64,000 bases of DNA from Fratercula arctica (GCA_947846985.1 CANTUZ010000008.1:40318817-40382816), one strand, 5' to 3'. Positions 12,502 through 25,734 are shown, numbered from the stretch's first letter. A program made the numbers and translations. The notes: generated from the letters alone by a model not told the origin.

Positions 12502-12515
12502 GTTACCGCGGAGAC
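12502..12515 (+). promoter_or_regulatory. X-box-like RFX site in IQCA1 promoter
   Basis: GTTACC-GC-GGAGAC fits the relaxed X-box consensus RYYNYY-N(1-3)-RRNRAC bound by RFX factors, which drive many cilium genes. It lies about 165-180 bp upstream of the IQCA1 start codon. A further half-site GGCAAC is at 12,473-12,478. The right half departs from the strongest form (RGYAAC), so affinity is uncertain. Confidence 0.45.
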
Positions 12516-13282
12516 GGGGAGAGACGGGGCGGGCCGGGCCTGTTGCGGTGCCCGGGGCTGCCTCAGGAGGCGTCATGGGGGAAAGCGGGTTATTCTTCAT
12601 TTTATTGTATTCTCCTTTATTTCATTGTATTCTATTCTTTATTTTACTCCATTCTTCCTTTCCTCCCAAGTTGTTGTCCCGATTGCATTCACATTTTCCC
12701 CTCTATTTTTTCTTTCCTCTTTTGTTTCTCTCCCTAAGTATCTATCGAAGCAAATTCTCACGGTTTTCCATTCCCTTACCTCTTAAAAACCAGTTTATGC
12801 TTATTTTTTTCCCCTCTCAACAGCTAGAAACTTGCCTCATGTGTTGTATTTCCACCACCAGTTGCATCCCCAAACCGGGTACATCTGTACGCCAAGGTGT
12901 GTATCCATCCCACCTATTGGCACTTCATTACAGGATTTGCTCTTTTTTTTTTTGCTGCTTCTTATTTTTTTTCTTTTAAAATGGAAAAAAATCAGTAATG
13001 GGGGAAATGGGAGCATGTCGTGATGCAGCCGGTAAAATCACAGCCGTAACTTCTGAGCGCTGGTTTGGTAGGAGGCTGGCTTCGAGGGCGATGCAGCTGT
13101 TTCGCCTCCTTGTAAGTGATGTCTAGCTGGCAGCGAAGCAGGAGTTTTTAAAAATAATTGTTTTAATTTATTGCTTGTGCGCGAAGCGAGAAGCATCCGT
13201 TGCAAAACATTAAAAGGCTCCTTCTTTAAAAGGGGAAAAATCAAAGCTAATGAGACAGGATTACAGCACATCACATTTTTTT

Positions 13283-13296
13283 GGGGGGGGGGGGGG
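13283..13296. repeat. G14 homopolymer
   Basis: Fourteen consecutive G on the plus strand, preceded by T7. It is a possible length-error site. Confidence 0.9.
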
Positions 13297-14448
13297 AATG
13301 CACTCCTCCGCAGAGTGGGTAGGGAAGGGAAAAAGCAAGAAGTTTGGGACAATGAATGTTTTGCCAGTGTTCGCATTTTTTGCCATAAATCTCTGGGTGT
13401 CTGCGTGCCTTTGCTCCCCTCCACCCCCAGCCCCAGCTCATATAATTAGGTGAGACTCTTGGCTATCAAGTTTTTGAAATAAAGTTCCTAGCCCCCATGG
13501 TTTTGGAGGAAAAGCTTGAAAATGTGACCCTTGAAGAATCAAGACCGTAATAAAAAGCATCTAAGGTGTATTATTTTTCGAGCCATATGATGGCTGTGCC
13601 CATCGCATGATTTCTTTTGGTGTATTGGATCGGTGGGGTTTGAGTACTTACTGCTTTTTCTTTGGGGGTGCGTGTGTGTCAGAAAATGGTATAAAATCAG
13701 CTTGTAATTCGCTGTGTTAACATGAAATGGTTCTTCATGCTGGCACAACTTGCATCAGAAATTTGCCTGCTTCCTTTCGGTGCCTGTTTCTCGTCCATCT
13801 ACAGGTTGGGGAGGTCTCAAAAGCAGTAACTAACCTGTGTTTTGTTCTTATTTAATACCTTAACCAAGCCTTCACAGCTCGGATGGGAACCTCACATTTT
13901 TTATTTCCATTAATGCGGGCATTTGTACATCACTTTTTTTGCTGAACTATTGGGTTTTTTCCAGCCAAGAGTTTTACCCACAGAGGCCCAGCAGTTCTGT
14001 CTCCATCAGTGCGTGTGGTTTTAAGGACCAATTTGGCTGTAACCCCTAAGCAATGTGCCTTTTCCCATAGACCTCAAGATTCTGCTCCCAAATCTCCAAG
14101 AGAAGGGGAGTAATGCTTGTAATTCGATAATTAAATTCAGGAATTGGAGTCAGAATAGAGAATTACTTCAGTTCTTTCATTCTGCAGTGCATCGCTCAAA
14201 AATAGCTTCTAAAATTAATGGCTAAGCAACCCATTGCATGTGTTTGAGACAAAAAAGTAGGAAGCTTTCTGAAGCAATTGAAATGAGAGCAACAAGATTG
14301 CTTGATGTGATACGGATGTTAATTATTAATCTCAATTTATTGCCCTCTGTTAGCACCTCGGTGTCGTAGTGCAAAGGATGGCCTTTATTGTGCTGGAAAC
14401 TGTATTAAAGATGAAGTAATGTACATTGCGCATTTCGCCCCTGCCTTT

Positions 14449-14464
14449 CCCCCCCCCCCCCCCC
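14449..14464. repeat. C16 homopolymer
   Basis: Sixteen consecutive C on the plus strand, followed by an A-rich run. Length may be unreliable in assembly. Confidence 0.9.
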
Positions 14465-17400
14465 AAGAAAAAAAAAAAGTTGGAGGAAAGCAAACATCTT
14501 CCTTCTAAAAATGGGAAATTAAGCCACAAAAAGTGTTGTGCGTGAGAGCGTGCAGGGAGCCTGTGCACGAGCTGAGGGGCTTTTGATTTTGATCAATTTG
14601 TAAGGAACTTGAAAAAAAGTAATGAGTTGCATTGCTGGGAAAAGTCACGCAGTAAAATAAATTACGAAATAAGCAGAGTTGATACTTTTTTTTCATGGGA
14701 AAGAAGCCTGCTTTGTAGCTGAAATGGGAGTAGCGTACAACTGAGAATAAGTAATTGGATTAGCCTAAAAAAAATAGATATTTATAAACAGAGAAACCGG
14801 GGAGCGTGAGATGTTTTGGTTTGCTGTAGGTTTCTAGTTGAATCCTCGAGCTTACAGGTAATTTGAAGTGAGATGAAGCAGGTCTGCCTGGGCTGTTCGG
14901 CCAGTGCTTTCCTCAAAGGACTGCCCTATGATGGATTTTCTGCTGTGGCTGCATCTCCGCCTCGGGTTCGGCACAGCTGCTCTCCGTCCCCATCTCCAGC
15001 TTTCTTTCCTTTATCCAGCTCTTCCCCTGGAGCACCGCAGCCTGAATTGCAGCTGAGGTCCAGCAAGACCGTTGATGGTCAGTCCATACTGTGGAGCACC
15101 TCAGTCTTTCCAGTCCAGGATCACACATCTCCGATAATCCCTACAGGCACCAAACCATCCGAGATCTCTAGGTACCACCAGAGATTAAAGGGATTTGTAG
15201 TTGTTATTCCACACATTGTACTTTTTTTTAATAGCATTGATAGCAACTTCCTTGTCCAGATCATGTTGCATTAAAAAATAAAACTGTGTAATTTAATCTA
15301 TCCAGCAGGAATAGGTGATGGGTTTTATACAGCGTGTTCCTTTTGGCATCCCTAATTCCTTAGGCTCTTGCAAACATGAGCTTAAAAGTTCTGCTGCCTT
15401 GGAAACTAGGTGCCATCATTTTTCAAAAAAGTCTTTTATTACGAGCTTAAGAGGCGACTAGTGAGCTTAGAAGGGGATAACGTATAAAACTGGAGGACCT
15501 TGTTCCTCTGAACACAGGTCCCTGGCAAAGAGCTTAGTGCACCTGTCTCTTATTGAGTAGGGGCTTAAGTAAAGCAAGGAACATAATAGGAAAAATGTTC
15601 TGCCTTTGCAACTCGTATTTCAAAGCATTACAAAGGTCTGGATTGTCCCTCAAGGCACAAGACGGAAAGAGGAGTGGTTTTGGTTTTTTTGGCATGTTGC
15701 TGCCCCAAAGAGAGAGGCTGTGGGTCAGGGTTTTCTCCATCGTGCGGGATGGATGAGCTGAGGCTTTGGGCCATTGCTTGGGAGTCAAGGATCCTGTTGC
15801 TCGTTTGGCCATGGGGACAGACGTGAGATATCTGTGCTGCCACCTCCCTGGGGTGTAAGATGTGATGTGCTCCATGAGGCATCTTTTGCCCACACGAGGG
15901 GTTGTTGACGGGCCTGTTTGCATGCTACTAATGAGCTGGGCAGAGCTGAGGTCCTGAAGTACCCGGAGGGTGCATTTTGCTGGGTGTCTCATGCTGAAAA
16001 ACCACCTTGCTCTGTAGCCTTACCCTGGAGCGCTGGTGTCCCTCTTATGCTGGAGGGCTTGACAGAGGAGCTCTCCTGCAAGGGACAGTGGCTGTGACAG
16101 CACTTACAGCAGAGCAGCTGTCCCCAAATGGGGACCTGGTCACAATTGAGTTGCACATCAGACCTGTGAGTCCAGGAGAGGGAGAAGTAGGACCTCTGAC
16201 GGGCAAGCCTTGGGAGGTGTTCCTCAGGACTTGCTTGCAGATAGGTGTTTGGTTTTAAAGTGCGTAAAGGAGCTCTGGGTGGCTCTTTTCTGCAAGCTTG
16301 GGGACTTATGTTTGCCTTGTGGCTTCAGTGCTGGCTTCCAGCTCGTGCTGACACCCAGGAGGGATGGCTCTGTCAGCTGGGCTGTGCTGACCAGTTCATT
16401 CAGCCTTGCCATCAGTCGCTGAGCTATTTTGCCAGTTAACGTTTACTACCGGACCTACAGGAGGTTTGCTGCTTACTTCAAGGCTAAGTGAAGGGGATTT
16501 GTCGGTAGTCGGGTCTATTAGACTTTGATATAGCACCAGCGTGTTCATCAGGCCTGAGCGTGGTACATGGAGGAGGAGGACTGGAGCAGAATTAGAAGGT
16601 ATAAAGTTCAAACCTAATTTGAAGAATTTTCCCTCTACCACTTAAATGTGGGAAATGTTCCTGTGGTTTCAGGTATAAAATGTCATACTTCATAAGGAGT
16701 GTGCGTTTTAAATCTCAGCCAGATATTAAATGCCATGCCACACTCCACTTCTCTCTTTGTTAAAAAGTAAAACCCCAAATCATCTCTCCTGAAATAATGT
16801 TGTTCGATAAAATTAAAGCTTTCAAAAGAAGACGGTTCAAATAGCATCGGCTCTCTATCATTAGGAAGCATGAGGGAGCGTATTGATTTTATTCTGTATT
16901 GACAATTGTACATCGGTGTTCAGCTATTTAATTATCTAGGATGCTGTTCTTAAAGATGCCTACCAGCATAAATCTAGCAGTCGGTACAGATTGACAATTA
17001 ACATGCACCAGATGGGTTTTTTTGGTGAGAAAGAAATAGAAAAAGGGATCGGACTCGGGCTTCTGGCAATTATCCACGCAATTTGTTAGCAGAGGTTTTA
17101 GAAAACCGATTGGCTTGAACATTTGGCTTCAGCTAGCAAATTTTTAATAAATGAACGCAAATACTGTGTCAAGCTTTAGTCACTTAAGAGGGCAAAGGTC
17201 GCTTCTATATTATTCTGCAAAACAAATATTGGAAATAAGTAGCATTTCTTTTGGTTGTGTAATGTGAAGATGTATTCAATATCGCATGTGAAATGGCACT
17301 TCTGGACAGACCCATTTCAGTTTGTTAACGATATACAGATACTCTAACCATTTACTCACTTTATAGGCTCAGCAGTCAGCAATTTAGAAAGTTGTAGATG

Positions 17401-20400
17401 CTTCTCTCTTATGATTTTGATAAAAAATGACAGAAAGTTTGACTGTTAATACTGGCTATGTGTACACATTAAACACCGAAATCTTAAAAAATTCTCACGT
17501 TTTTAAGGAAACAAGAAGAAAACGCTGCACAGCATAAGCTGCTATCTGCTTCTTTTGATTGGAGTGGGATTTTCGCTGACCTGAGCCCCCACGTCTCCTG
17601 CCGCGGTAAACGGGCAGGAGGTTTGGTGGGGAGCCCTGGCTTGGTGCCAACTCAGAACAGCAAAGTGCCACTTGCTTCCCGCAGCGGGAGGGGGATGAAG
17701 ATGCTGGTCTTTGATGTGGTCAGTTCATACGTGCACTGTTTGATGGTCTTTCTGATCATGGAAAAAAAATAGCCGTGGGGGGGCTATATCGGAATTTACA
17801 GAGCAGCAGTCTTGGCTTCAGCCATTCTAGTCAATGTGTGAGATGGAGAGGCTGTTGGAAGGCCCTTTGCTCTCCAGCTGGGGAGCTGGTGTTTCTGAGG
17901 ATGACCAGGGTAGAGTAAGGGGCAGGGAGGGAGGCAGCTCAATGCTTCAGGGGTCGGGTCTGGATCAGGAAGATCCTCTTCCAGACCCACTGTCTGATTG
18001 AAGGGAAGCGTTTGAGCTCCGGGGCTTGATGTCTTTTAAAGTCAGCAGCTGAGAGTGACTTTGGCCGAAAGGAGAAGGGGATGTTAGCCAGCTGCTTTGG
18101 CAGTTCATTGCCCAGAAGAGCAGGAATTTATCTCCTATTCGTGCACATAGGCTGTTTCATTGTGTTTTGTTTTGTTTTGTTTTCCCTCCCACTTTCCAGT
18201 AAAGCACCTGTTGAGTTAATCCTCTTTGATTCAACTCAAAAGCAAGGAGGTCAAACTCTTCGAGTGGCTGAGCCGCTCAGCTCCCATTTCCCCAGGTTTC
18301 TGTGGGAGGGCTCTAGCTGGTGCGTTTTGGAAGCTTCCAGAAGGAAAACTATTGAAGCAGGGAAGGGAGGATACAAGGGGAGGGAATACTTAATTTTACT
18401 GGACATAAGGATGATCTGAGTTACAAAACATTAGTCTGGAAGGGGGAGATACCTTGGAACTTCCCAAATCATTCTTGAGGATGGTGAGAAATGTTCTAGA
18501 GGTTCTGTTTTGGGGCATCTTCAATGAAAACTATTTTGATTAAAAAAAAAAAAAAAAAAAGCCTCTTACTGAATTGGATGCATCCTGCTTCGTTTGTGCT
18601 GAAAAGTTAAAAGAAAGCAGAACAACATGTCAGCAGTAAGTAAGTAAGCCCCAAATACAGTGATTTTGTAGGTCAGCCACAATCCATCAGCAGCTGAAAT
18701 TTGGTGGCAATCTGGTTCTGCAAATGTGCTTGATACACTGTGTATTCACTTCTCTGACCCCAAAGACTGGGCAGCCAGGGCTGCCTGTGGAGGGAAAGAG
18801 GTTTCTCCAGAGGGTATCTGGGGAGAGGACCCTCTGTGTCTTCTCTAAGCTCTGGAAGAGCCTCTTACTCTGTTGGCCACCAGAATCCAACTTGAAGTGC
18901 TGAAAGCTAAGATGCATAAGCAGTTTACATGATCCCTCCCCCGTAATTGCCCATGTCTTTGTGTTTAGGCTCTAGGGACATTATATCCAGTATGTGAGGA
19001 CTCAGTGTCCATCTGGAGTGTCCCAGGATGAGTTAGGTTCAACCGATAACCTAAGGTTGCACGAATGAAGTAAAACCAACAACTTATGCCCAGCTAATTC
19101 ATTAGATGCAGCAAGAGCTCAAGGGTTAATAATGTCCCACCTAGAGCCGAAGGAACAATACGAGCCAAGCGCCTGGCCGTCCGTCCCTTCCACGTCGCAC
19201 ATGCGTCACTTCTGCGTGGAAATGAGTGTGAAACTTCGGTTTTTCTTTTTTCCTCCTCCCGGTTCAGCTTCTTGTGCTATAAATAAACGGCGCAGTGTGA
19301 GAGAAAAAATGAATAACAAGGGGCTGTAGTTTTTTAGGTGCCTGCGGCAGGATGTTTTCTTGATTATCCTGTTTCTTGTAAACACCGTGATGGCTTTTGT
19401 AGCCCAGATGTAGAGGCAGCCTGGCTTCATTGTTCGAACACCTGCTGTCCTTTCAAATGGACCCAACGCAGCCCATTGATAAAATTCAGACTCAGAAACC
19501 TGCAGCACCAGGCTGAGCTCCTGTAGATAGCTCAAAAAAAAAATAATAAAATCCTTGAGGATCTGACATCCGCCCTGTTTTTTTTTTTTTTTCCTCCATT
19601 ATATTTGATTGGGAGGGGAAAGGAAGCTCAAGATTATTTTTTTCCCCCTGCTCTTGTTCTCACAATAGCAATAAAAACAATGCTCTCTGGCTCTGAGGTG
19701 GTAAATGGTGAGAAATAACAACAATAGCTCACTTTGCAAGGATGCAGCCAAATTTATGAATGAAACTGGTGGCTGTAATTTAGTTTCCAGGCCTGTCTCT
19801 GCTTTTGATATGATGAGATGAAATAAAAAAGCCAGAGAAAAAGCAGCTCATAACTATTGTGGGGTTGTAGCTGTGAGTGAGCACAGGGAAAGGTTTTGCC
19901 CGAGTTGGAGAAAGGTAGCACGGGGTTTTTCTGCTTCCTGCATCAAGATCAAAGCACAAACCAGGTGAATTTGCTCAGTTAAGCAGAGGCTTTGCAGCAT
20001 TTTCTGTATCTGACGCTAGCATATGGTGGTGTAACACCTTTGAGACTGCAGTTACAGCTCTTCCCAGGTTGGCTATGTGGGGTAAATGAAGTCAGGGTAG
20101 ACCCTTGCTGGGACAGGACTGCTTTACAAGGTGCACAATAATTCCGTCAGCCCTTGGAAGAAAGGGGTAAAATTGAGACCAAAGGCACCAAGTACACTTG
20201 TTTCTGCAGATACAGGTCAGCTATGCGCCTTCTATGCACCTGAATGTGTCTTTGGTCGGGACTTGAGGGCTAAAACCTGCTTTTTGGGGAGAGGAGACCC
20301 TCCAAGGCTCTGGAGCGAGAGGTTAAAGAGTTGAGGTGGTCAGTCAGGGCAAGGTGTGGTTTAGCGGCCTCTTCTCACGTAGGAGACTTGTTTTCCAGGG

Positions 20401-20532
20401 TGTTGTTCGGAGCAAGAGAGATTTTTGTTGTATTGAGGTCTCTTGCATGCTTCCCTGCTCCTCATGCGTCCCCCACCTGTGCCTTTGGCTGCGTGAGCAG
20501 AGGAGACGTGCTGCGATTTATTTACTGCTGCT

Positions 20533-20592
20533 TTGAGCTGGGGATTGAACCAGATGGCCTCCAAAGGTCCCTTCCAACCTGAATTACTGTAC
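20533..20592 (+). mobile_element. CR1 LINE 3'-end fragment (short, degraded)
   Basis: The words 'GATGGCCTCCAAAGGTCCC' and 'TTCCAACCTGAATTACTGTA' match the final bases of avian CR1 elements, normally reading '...GAGGTCCCTTCCAACCTGA...TTCTATGA'. Only about 60 bp are recognisable. The 5' portion is either truncated or too diverged to see. Confidence 0.65.
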
Positions 20593-22543
20593 ATTTATCT
20601 TGCTGAGAGAGTCGGATGCCAACAGTGAGTCCCTTTACAAAGGTATTTAATGGATCAAAGGCTTTCTTCCCCCGCCTCTGAAAATGAGATGTGGAACTGT
20701 AAAGGAAGCAGTCCAGCCCCAAAATAATCATTTTTGCCTGAGGCAGGTGAAATCAGGTGGCCAGACCTGTGTGCGGTGTGGCTTCATCCAGCTGAACAGC
20801 CGTGGCCTGCCCCTTGGCACCCCCAGATGTTGTGCAGGGCAGGTTTGAAGGACTCCTTGCTCGGACCATCCTGTGTGTCCTCCTGCCCCTCCCCAGGCTG
20901 TTAGGGGTGTCCTAGGAGAGAGGACACAGCTCCACCTCTTGGGTGAAGCTGCAGAGGGACCCACAGGCTGTTGAGGAGGGGGCCCAAGGAGGCAAACACT
21001 GAAGGATCAATATTTGTGCGAACCACCCTTTGCATCTGCCTTTAATTAAGCCACACGCAAGAAAGCAATGCAGAGCAGCGTGTTGGTGTGTGTCGACGTC
21101 CGCTTGTGAGAGGAGCACACGCTGTCTCTGGACTGCCGAGCAAGCAGCACGTAGCCTGTGTGTCATTACCCGGCTCTGGCAGGGTACCAGCCCATAGCCA
21201 CCGCAGGCAGGAGAGCTGGTATGAGATGACCTTTACTGGGGCATGGGATGCGAGGGGACCCTCCCGGGCTGGAGGTGGAACACCGTAACCTCTCAATAGC
21301 CAGCACCTGGGAGGAATTTGGTTCTTAAATCTAATTATATTTGTAGACCGAAGTCTTTTTGCACTCCTTTCAGGACACGGCTCTGTCATTGCGAAGTCCA
21401 GCGTGCGCAGCATCTCCTTTTTACCCAGCGTTGTGGTTGGTTTGAACTTTGTTTTTAATGGCCGTGTTTAAGAGCAAGATAGCAAGGAGCTGGAAGGTGC
21501 TTAATGTCCTCGGCTTTCTCATGCATGGGCTTTCTGAGGAAAATGCCTGTTTGCTGATATCATCTCGTATGGCTCAATGTCAGAGCTTTGCTTCATGTAC
21601 TAAAAAAGCTGCGCTAACCACATGAAATGCTTACAGGACTTTTTCTAGCTTGCACGGGGAGGTGTCCTTGATGACCTTTCACGGTAATCACAGCAGTTAG
21701 AAGATGTTTGCCCCAGGCGAACCTCTGTCTAGGCTTCAGCAGTTCTGCACTTAGTTGTTTTGGATTTCCCCTTCCATGTTATTCTGCAAAGTAGCATTGT
21801 GACTACAAATGTCTTACTTTTCCCCTAAAATGTATCAATTGCTCTTAGGAGGCAGTGAAAACTGCTGGGTATTTTCACAAACAAACCAAATAGGGTTTTA
21901 AGGAAGCGTTTATATTTCCTATTTATGTTTTGCTTTGAGACCCTGCCTTCCGGTAACCCTTTTTGTCCAAGAAAAAACAGATAACAATCAGCCTGGTGTT
22001 TCTTTTAAAATGGGCAAAAGATGAAGGATGAACATCCGTGAGCGGCAAGTTTCCTTTCAGACGATTCTGAGCAAAACCCAAGCCTTTTTGAAGTGGTTTA
22101 CTACTGCAATTGTAGTTTGCCTTGCTTCCTGCTCATGATTTCGGCAGTTCATTTCTTGGGCACACCTCCTGGCGCGTTGTGTGTGGTTACGGGCGGTGGG
22201 GGAAGTTGGAAGGCCAAAAAAAGGCAAGGGGGCTTTTAAACTTTATTTATTTATTTTTCTATTTAGAATGCTGCTAACGAGACATCACATTTTATTCCTT
22301 CCTACCATCAAGGCACAACATCTCCCCCAGCATCAGCATGGATGGAGGCAGGGAGGGGTATGAAAGAAATGGGAATAGGAGATTTCATGCTGGATGAGTT
22401 TCCAGTTAGGGATCCAGGCTGCGGGCAGTATAAAAAAAAGCTTTGTTTAGTCTGCAGTTGGTAGCTGGTGGTTGCCCTTAGCATGAGTCCTGGGCGCTGA
22501 GCTGGGAAGCGGGGTGTCCTCCTTCTTAAGCTGGTGTGACAAA

Positions 22544-22963
22544 GCTGGTGAGGGGTCTGGAGCACAAGTCTTGTGAGGGGCGGCTGAGGGAGCTGGGGGT
22601 GTTCAGCCTGGAGAAGAGGGGGCTGAGGGGAGACCTTCTCGCTCTCTACAACTCCCTGAAAGAAGGGGGCAGCTGGGGGGGGTTGGTCTCTTCTCCCAAG
22701 GAACAGGCGATGGGACAAGAAGAAATGACCTCAAGTTGCACCAGGAGAGGTTTACACTGGATATTAGCAAAAATTCTTACACTGAAAGGGTTATCAAGCA
22801 TTAGAACAGGCTGCCCAGGGCAGTGGTTGAGGCACCATCCCTGGAGGTATTTAAAAGCCGGGCAGACACAGTGCTTAGAGATATGGGTTGGTGATGGGTT
22901 TTGTCAGAGTTAGGTTGATGGTTGGACTCCCTTCCAACCTGGGCAATTCTGTGACTCTGTGAC
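22544..22963 (+). mobile_element. CR1 LINE fragment (~420 bp, 5'-truncated)
   Basis: This is a clear CR1 non-LTR retrotransposon 3' segment. It includes 'GGAGAAGAGGGGGCTGAGGG', 'CTCTCTACAACTCCCTGAAA', 'GGTTGGTCTCTTCTCCCAAG', 'AACAGGCTGCCCAGGGCAGT' and 'CTCCCTTCCAACCTGG', ending in a TTCTGTGACTCTGTGAC tail. CR1 copies are usually 5'-truncated and lack target-site duplications. Stop codons and frame breaks prevent any intact reverse transcriptase, so it is non-autonomous and dead. Confidence 0.93.
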
Positions 22964-24320
22964 TTACGGTGTTGGGATGTAGCTGTAGCGCAGCTATGGG
23001 ATGGACGGAGCTAAAGCAGAGGGAAATGTATGCTGGAGAGCTTGTCTCAGTGCCAGAGGGTGAGATGCGAGGGCAGAGCTGCTCCTTCCTCACACCCACG
23101 CGTGGAGGGACAGCTCTTGACAGAGCTGGAACATCCATCCTTCCTGCCACCCTCTGTGATATCTGGACTGTTTGCTACCCCACGCTTGTGTTGGTGGAGC
23201 TGTCTGTGGGACCTCGGGGGGCACCGGGTGAGGATGAAGGAAGATTAAGATGGCTTTGAAGCCACAGCCCGGGGTACTGCCAGATGGTCGTGATGTAGCG
23301 AGTGATGAAGGCTGAAGACATCACTGCCCCACGGCCGCATCCTCGAGAGCGGGAAGCACCTGTTGAGCCTCTTGTGGCCTAATTTGTTTAGTAAATAAGG
23401 TATGGTGTCAGAACTGGACTCCATCAGCTTGGTGAAGAGCTGTGACTTGCATCAAGGCTGTGGCTTTGCATCACCACAGTCATGCCAGCTCCTCCAGTGG
23501 TGCAGACTAAGTCGTTGCCTTTGGTGCCTGCTCCACTCCATCAGTTTACACCAGCGGAGGAGCCGAACACCTGAATTTTGCTTGGCGGCTGGTAAAGAGC
23601 AGCCTTGATGCTAGTTTTCCCATTGGCTTGTGCTGTTGTACACTATTTCCATGCAGATGGTACCTCCAGGCTCCGGTGTTGGTGCGATGTCCTCTCCTGT
23701 CCCAGCGCGAGAGGACCGCTTGCATCCTGAAGGCCTCACGCGTTAAGCAAATGGGCTTTGGCTCCAAATCCGGAGGTTAGTGAGAGCATATGGTCCCTAA
23801 GAGGTGCAGCTTGTGTTGCTAAAAAAAATGCCTGGAAAACTCGATAGCAGCCTTTTCCCTTTTACTAGCGCCTGGCCTGAGGAGCAGCAGGATTTAAGCA
23901 CGTACTTAAATTTCAGCGTGTGCTTAAGCGTTGTCCTGAATGGAGACCCTCTCGAGCTTTTGCTGAAGTGCTTTTCTGAACTAGGGCCAACAGGCTGTGA
24001 AAGTCGTCTCTTGTTGTTTCTACCCCACTGCGTACGTGCTCATTGCGGCTCGCTGGCTGTTTACCGCAAGGAGAAAATCAATTTTATTTAGTTGCAGCTA
24101 GCTAAGTAACTGAAAGCAGGCAGGTTTGGAGAGTCATACATGAGCTGGGAGCGAGACATCTGACCTTGTCTCTTATCTGTCTAGTTTCTATAGTTTCTAT
24201 GATCCTAATTCTGCTCTAAATTAATTCTTTTGTTTAGCTGCTTTTTTTTTTTTTCCCCCTCTCCTTTTTGTTTTCGCATGAATGCTTGTCTCTATATTTA
24301 GGTCTGCCAAGGCGGGATGT

Positions 24321-24435
24321 TATGAATAATTGTTGATTGATATTATTAAACACTAACACGCTTGGCTGTGTTGCACTAATGATGGGGCTTTGGGGATATG
24401 CAAATCAATTAATTGCAGTAATTGCTGTAATAGCT
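24321..24435. promoter_or_regulatory. Candidate enhancer: POU octamer next to homeodomain palindrome
   Basis: The perfect octamer ATGCAAAT (24,398-24,405) is directly followed by the palindrome CAATTAATTG (24,406-24,415) and then GTAATTGC. Upstream are TGATTGATATTATTAAAC words typical of PBX/HOX-type sites. Dense clustering in about 100 bp is more than expected by eye. There is no evidence of occupancy. Confidence 0.35.
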
Positions 24436-25734
24436 GTTTTGGAGGATGCTGTTGAAGAGCCCTTGGGAGGGCGGACAAAGAGGGAGACATTTGGAAGTGC
24501 AAAGGAGAAGGGGTGCTTGAGAGTCACTGGCGATGGCTCATTCAAGCTGCTGATTTGTAAAGTGAGTGGGTTTTAGAGAGCGAAAGAAACCCAACACAAC
24601 ACGAAATCCTCTCTTGTTTTGTTTCAGAGTTAACCCCGTGTGGCTACTCCTGGACTTTTCCCAGGGCCGTTGGAGCTGAAGGAGCTCACAGATGAGACGG
24701 AGCCTTTTCCAGGTAACCTCTTGGCTTAGAAGTATGGGAGACCTCCTTGGAAAACACTTGAGGAAAAGAAATGTTTTCAATGTTAGACCTCTGTGTCACT
24801 TTGTACTGGACAGTTTTGGTTTGCCAGCTGATTCTCATTCATGACAAGGCTTTTTCCCCTTCTGTGGCAACATCATGGGGCCTCAAAGTGGGCACAGAAG
24901 GGACGTGAGATGCCTCAGGAACCGCTGTGGGGAGGCTGTGGAGGGAACGGGATGGGGGTATTGTGAGGATGGGGAGGAAAACGTCTCTTCTGGCTTTTTC
25001 CCCATCCTATATGTGCTCTGCCTGCCTTTGTGTATTATTGTATATTCTTTTGTCTGGGTTTCTATATGCAATGTGCTTTAGTCTCTGTGCTCTGGAGCGA
25101 GTGTTCAATGTGGTGCACAGATGGCGCTCCCAGAAATCCCGTTATTTGCTAATGGGATTTTGTGCAAAGCATTTCCCTTGTTCTTTTCAACAGTCTGCAT
25201 GTTTGTGTAAATATGCCCAGACCTTCATCTTGCTGAGACACCCTCTCCCGTGCAGCTGAGAACATGGCTTTATTTTTTATTTATCTGGATTTTTCTTTTT
25301 AACCCTCAAGAAGGATGTCAGGCCAGCTTCTGTGGGAGGCAGCAGTTACGGGAGGTGGGCAGCGCTGAGGTCTGTACCTGCGCGTTGCACAGTGAAGGAG
25401 CATTGGTCCCTGCTGGCTGTACCAGATGTCACAACCCTGCCAGGCGGCCTGGCCAGATTGGTTGAGAACACTCCACTCTCATGCCCTTGTTACCTTGCTG
25501 GTGGTCCTGTGCACTGGTACCTTTGCCCAGATGTATGGCTGAGATATCCATATCTATTCAGCAGCTTCTCCCCCCCCGCCCTGGTCCTGCAACATTTTTG
25601 TAATGCAGTGTTCAGCTACTACGCAGCTATTCCCCTCTGTGCCCTCCATTCTTCAAGTAGTGCTCAAAATCATGATAAAAATAGCAAAAGCCTAGAATAT
25701 GTTGCTTTTATCACCAGAGGCCTTTCAGAATAGG

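Larger units (their letters stand above)
12040..12580 (-). promoter_or_regulatory. IQCA1: CpG-island promoter of IQCA1
   Basis: The sequence turns sharply GC- and CpG-rich around the IQCA1 start codon (12,338 on the minus strand), with several GGGCGG-type and CCCGCC blocks. No TATA box is seen in the expected orientation, which fits a dispersed CpG-island start. An X-box-like RFX site lies at 12,502-12,515. A T-rich interruption occurs at 12.20-12.25 kb just inside intron 1. The large open frames on both strands here are typical CpG-island artefacts. The exact transcription start is not determinable from sequence alone. Confidence 0.75.
12600..22543. other. Gene-free intergenic DNA, IQCA1 side
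   Basis: No recognisable coding exon, RNA gene or intact transposon was found. The DNA directly upstream of IQCA1 (12.6-13.0 kb) is T-rich. Homopolymers G14 (13,283) and C16 (14,449) occur. The stretches 13.8-14.8 kb and 16.7-17.5 kb are AT-rich, low in obvious repeats and rich in TAAT-type words. That look is common for conserved non-coding elements, but conservation cannot be judged from one sequence. A (GTTTT)n stretch lies near 18.16 kb, and a perfect 7-bp-arm palindrome GTCCCCA-AA-TGGGGAC at 16,120-16,135. The open frames of up to 152 codons show no family resemblance. Confidence 0.7.

Noticed and set aside
12079..12979. Long frames on both strands in the IQCA1 CpG island (173, 275 and 149 codons)
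   Set aside because: Pro/Arg/Ala/Gly-rich chance frames of a CpG island; they overlap each other and the promoter and do not resemble a known protein.
22536..22913. 125-codon frame in the 22.5-kb CR1 copy as a possible active reverse transcriptase
   Set aside because: It is the short 3' part of a truncated element; the catalytic regions are absent.
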